Assembly: GCF_032854445.1 (NCBI RefSeq)
Contig: NW_027018333.1
Span: 1 to 39,525, forward strand
Length of the DNA stretch: 39,525 bases
Direction of reading: 5' to 3'
DNA from: Liolophura sinensis
Lineage: Eukaryota > Mollusca > Polyplacophora > Chitonida > Chitonidae
Of this stretch, positions 37,250-39,525 are shown piece after piece. The notes beneath the pieces are model-generated. The model was not told the origin of the DNA and did no database searches. It saw nothing but the letters and a program-made list of their open reading frames with translations. The position numbers and the translations under genes were made by a program. Numbering within the stretch: position 1 is the stretch's first letter; each line of letters opens with the position of its first letter.

Positions 37250-39447
37250 AAATACGTCGGATTAGCCTCTTACCAGCAGCACTGGAACAATTTTCCCACT
37301 TTTGCATTTTTACCTGGTCTTTTTGTTAATTGAAATCGGCTACACTGTACTCTGTACAATCGCGACTGGTCATTACTATATTCAACTTTTGACTATAAGT
37401 TATGTGCCCTTCGGTAGCCCAGAAGACGTCAAATCTTTCGGCTAAGCCCATTTAACTCACCCAGCAATTGTCTTACTTCTAAGTCCAAGACAATCTCAAT
37501 GTCTTTGTCTACATGTAGAAAAACCACACCATTTGTACATAAAAAACACAAGGAACTTGATACAGTCTGATGTAAAAAGTACAACTGACCACAGACCCAC
37601 ATGAATAAGATGCCAAAAGATGCGGAATTGAGCCAGGTATCGGCAGCTGTTGAAAAATTGCAAATTTCCCTGGTTTCCATGGAGTAAGAGCCGTTGCTGG
37701 TGCACGTGATTATGACATAAATGATCATTCAATTGTCACAACAGCCAAAAGTATTGGTCGGAGAACAACGCGGATTGCACCATTCGATTTCTCGTTACAA
37801 AATACGTCGGATTAGCCTCTTACCAGCAGCACTGGAACAGTTTTTCCAATTTTGCATTTTTGCCTGGTCTTTTTGTTAATTGAAATCGGCTACACTGTAC
37901 TATGTACAATCGCGACTGGTCATTACTATATTCAACTTTTGACTATATGTTATGTGCCCTTCGGTAGCCCAGAAGACGTCAAAATCTTTGGGCTAAGCCC
38001 ATTTAACTCACCCAGCAATTGCCTTACTTCTAAATCGAAGACAATCTCAATGTCTTTATCTACGTGTAGAAAAACCAGACCATTTGTTACATGAAAAACA
38101 CAAGGTACTTGATACAGTCTGCTGTAAAAAGTACAACTGAACACTGACCCACTTCAGTAAGGTGCCAAAAGATTCGAATTGAGCCAGGCATCGGCAGCTG
38201 TTGACAAATTGCAAATTTCCTTGGTTTCCATGGAGTAAGAGCCGTTGCTGGGCACGTGATTATGACATAAATGATCATTCAATTGTCACTACAGCCAAAA
38301 GTATTGGTCGGAGAGCAACGCGGGTTTGCACCATTCGATTTCTCGTCACAAAATACGTCGAATTAGCCTCTTACCAGCAGCACTGGGACAATTTTTCCAA
38401 TTTTGCATTTTTGCCTGGTCTTTTTGTTAATTGAAATCGGCTACACTGTACTATGTACCATCGCGACTGGCCATTACTATATTCTACTTTTGACTATAAG
38501 TTATGTGCCCTTCGGTAGCCCAGAAGACCTGAAATCTTTGGGCTAAGCCCATTTAACTCACCCAGCACTTGTCTTACTTCTAAGTCCAAGACAATCTCAA
38601 TGTCTTTATCTACGTGTAGAAAAACCAGACCATTTGTACGTGAAAAACACAAGGTACTTGATACAGTCTGCTGTAAAAAGTACAACTAAACACTGACCCA
38701 CTTCAGTAAGGTGCCAAAAGATGCGGAATTGAGCCAGGCATCGGCAGCTGTTGAAAAATTGCAAATTTCCCTGGTTTCCATGGAGTAAGAGCCGTTGCTG
38801 GGCACGTGATTATGACATAAATGATCATTCAATTGTCACTACAGCCAAAAGTATTGGTCGGAGAGCAAGGCAGTTTGCACCATTCGATTTCTCGTCACAA
38901 AATACGTCGGATTAGCCTCTTACCAGCAGCACTGGAACAGTTTTTCCACTTTTGCATTTTTACCTGGCCTTTTTGTTAATTGAAATCGGCTACACTGTAC
39001 TCTGTACAATCGCGACTGGTCATTACTATATTCAACTTTTGACTATAAGTTATGTGCCCTTCGGTAGCCCAGAAGACCTGAAATCTTTGGGCTAAGCCCA
39101 TTTAACTCACCCAGCAATTGCCTTACTTCTAAGTGCAAGACAATCTCAATGTCTTTAACTACGTGTAGAAAAACCACACCATTTGTACATGAAAAACACA
39201 AGGTACTTGATACAGTCTGCTGTAAAAAGTACAACTGAACACTGACCCACTTCAGTAAGGTGCCAAAAGATTCGAATTGAGCCAAGCATCGGCAGCTGTT
39301 GAAAAATTGCAAATATCCCTGGTTTCTATGGAGTAAGAGCCGTTGCTACGCACGTGATTATGACATCAATGATCATTCAATTGTCGCTACAGCCAAAAGT
39401 ATTGGTCGGAGAGCAACGCGGTGTGCACCATTCGATTTCTCGTCACA
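37250..39447 (+). repeat. Monomers M69-M72
   Basis: Starts are 37250, 37800, 38351 and 38900, with lengths 550, 551, 549 and 548. M69 has CATGAATAAGATGCC and ACATGTAGAAA. M70 has scattered one-base indels (GTCAAAATC, TTTGTTACATG, GATTCGAATTG, CGCGGGTTTGC). M71-M72 repeat M63-M64 and M60-M61, and their right halves match at an offset of 4395 bp from M63-M64 (eight monomers plus three bases). Shared variants are CGACTGGCCATTAC, GTACGTGAAAAAC and AGCAAGGCAGTTTGC in M71, and CTTTAACTACG with GGTTTCTATGGAG in M72. No gene is present. Confidence 0.9.
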
Positions 39448-39525
39448 AAATACGTCGGATTAGCCTCTTACTAGTAGCACTGGAACAGTTTTTCCACTTT
39501 TGCATTTTTGCCTGGTCTTTTTGTT
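39448..39525 (+). repeat. Partial monomer M73, cut by the window edge
   Basis: The first 78 bases of a further monomer, with the TTACTAGTAGCAC variant shared with M56, M62, M65, M66 and M68. The array therefore continues beyond the window. Position 1 of the window also falls exactly on a monomer start with no flanking sequence, so the array probably continues upstream as well. Confidence 0.93.

Larger units (their letters stand above)
1..39525 (+). repeat. Satellite DNA array, 549-bp monomer, 72 complete copies plus a 78-bp partial
   Basis: The motif AAATACGTCGG, or a one- or two-base variant, recurs from position 1 to 39448 at a modal spacing of 549 bp. I located all 73 starts by hand, and 49 of the 72 complete spacings are exactly 549. 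Every copy has the same orientation, and no non-repeat sequence longer than about a dozen bases interrupts the array. Conserved landmarks, in monomer coordinates: T-tracts at 42-75, inverted repeat TGTAC-TCT-GTACA at 97-109, near-palindrome TGGGCTAAGCCCA at 189-201, CAGCTG at 395-400, CCATGG at 428-433, CACGTG at 453-458, AATGATCATT at 470-479 followed by CAATTG at 480-485. GC is about 42%. I do not recognise the family. Heterochromatic location is inferred from array form, not from any diagnostic motif. Confidence 0.98.

Noticed and set aside
82-39312. About a hundred open frames of 60-171 codons on both strands
   Set aside because: They recur every 549 bp with the same few translations, overlap one another on both strands, many begin only at TTG or GTG, and they are interrupted by stops or indels in many copies. 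They resemble no protein family known to me. I therefore list none as CDS.
1-39525. CRISPR array
   Set aside because: The spacing is regular, but the unit is 549 bp and similar over its whole length. There are no short repeats separated by unique spacers, and no cas-like genes.
1-39525. Ribosomal DNA spacer or tandem RNA gene cluster
   Set aside because: I could find no rRNA, 5S or snRNA sequence in the consensus on either strand, and the entire unit is accounted for without one.
1-39525. Transposon origin of the monomer (terminal inverted or direct repeats)
   Set aside because: The inverted repeats seen are short (arms of 5-7 bases) and internal, and no target-site duplication or transposase fragment is visible. 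A transposon ancestry is possible but unsupported here.

Overview
The window is one uninterrupted head-to-tail satellite DNA array. It holds 72 complete monomers and the first 78 bases of a 73rd, all in the same orientation, with no unique flanking sequence at either edge. I set the monomer start at the conserved AAATACGTCGG (position 1). The modal unit is then exactly 549 bp, which fits 49 of the 72 complete monomers. GC by hand count of the consensus is about 42%. I find no protein-coding gene, RNA gene, transposase, integrase or CRISPR array. Every open frame recurs with the 549-bp period and is a by-product of the repeat. A long, homogeneous, gene-free array with nested multimer periods points to eukaryotic heterochromatin (pericentromeric, centromeric, subtelomeric or sex-chromosome). 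The species cannot be named. CpG is only mildly reduced (16 per consensus monomer), which fits an invertebrate better than a heavily methylated vertebrate genome, but this is weak evidence.

Layout, with monomers numbered M1 to M73. M1-M5 (1-2743) are unordered and indel-rich. M6-M12 (2744-6583) carry a four-monomer higher-order repeat, A-B-C-D, in the order ABD then ABCD. M13-M17 (6584-9328) are mixed. M18 (9329-9799) is a 471-bp monomer with two internal deletions. M19-M24 (9800-13086) are ABCD then AB. M25-M31 (13087-16930) are mixed. M32-M38 (16931-20773) and M41-M47 (21872-25715) are two copies of a block offset by exactly nine monomers (4941 bp) over most of its length. M48-M51 (25716-27912) contain many one-base indels. 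M52-M57 (27913-31210) and M58-M63 (31211-34504) are two nearly identical copies of a six-monomer block (3294 bp). M64-M73 (34505-39525) are reshuffled descendants of that six-monomer block.

The structure of interest is evolutionary. Variant blocks inside each monomer are shuffled in different combinations, and multimer periods of 3, 4, 6, 8, 9 and 14 monomers coexist in under 40 kb. This is the pattern expected from repeated unequal crossing-over, local amplification and gene conversion. Small sequence elements shared by all copies are a palindrome-dense stretch in the last third of the monomer and a T-tract cluster in the first sixth. Nothing in the sequence shows that the array encodes a product.
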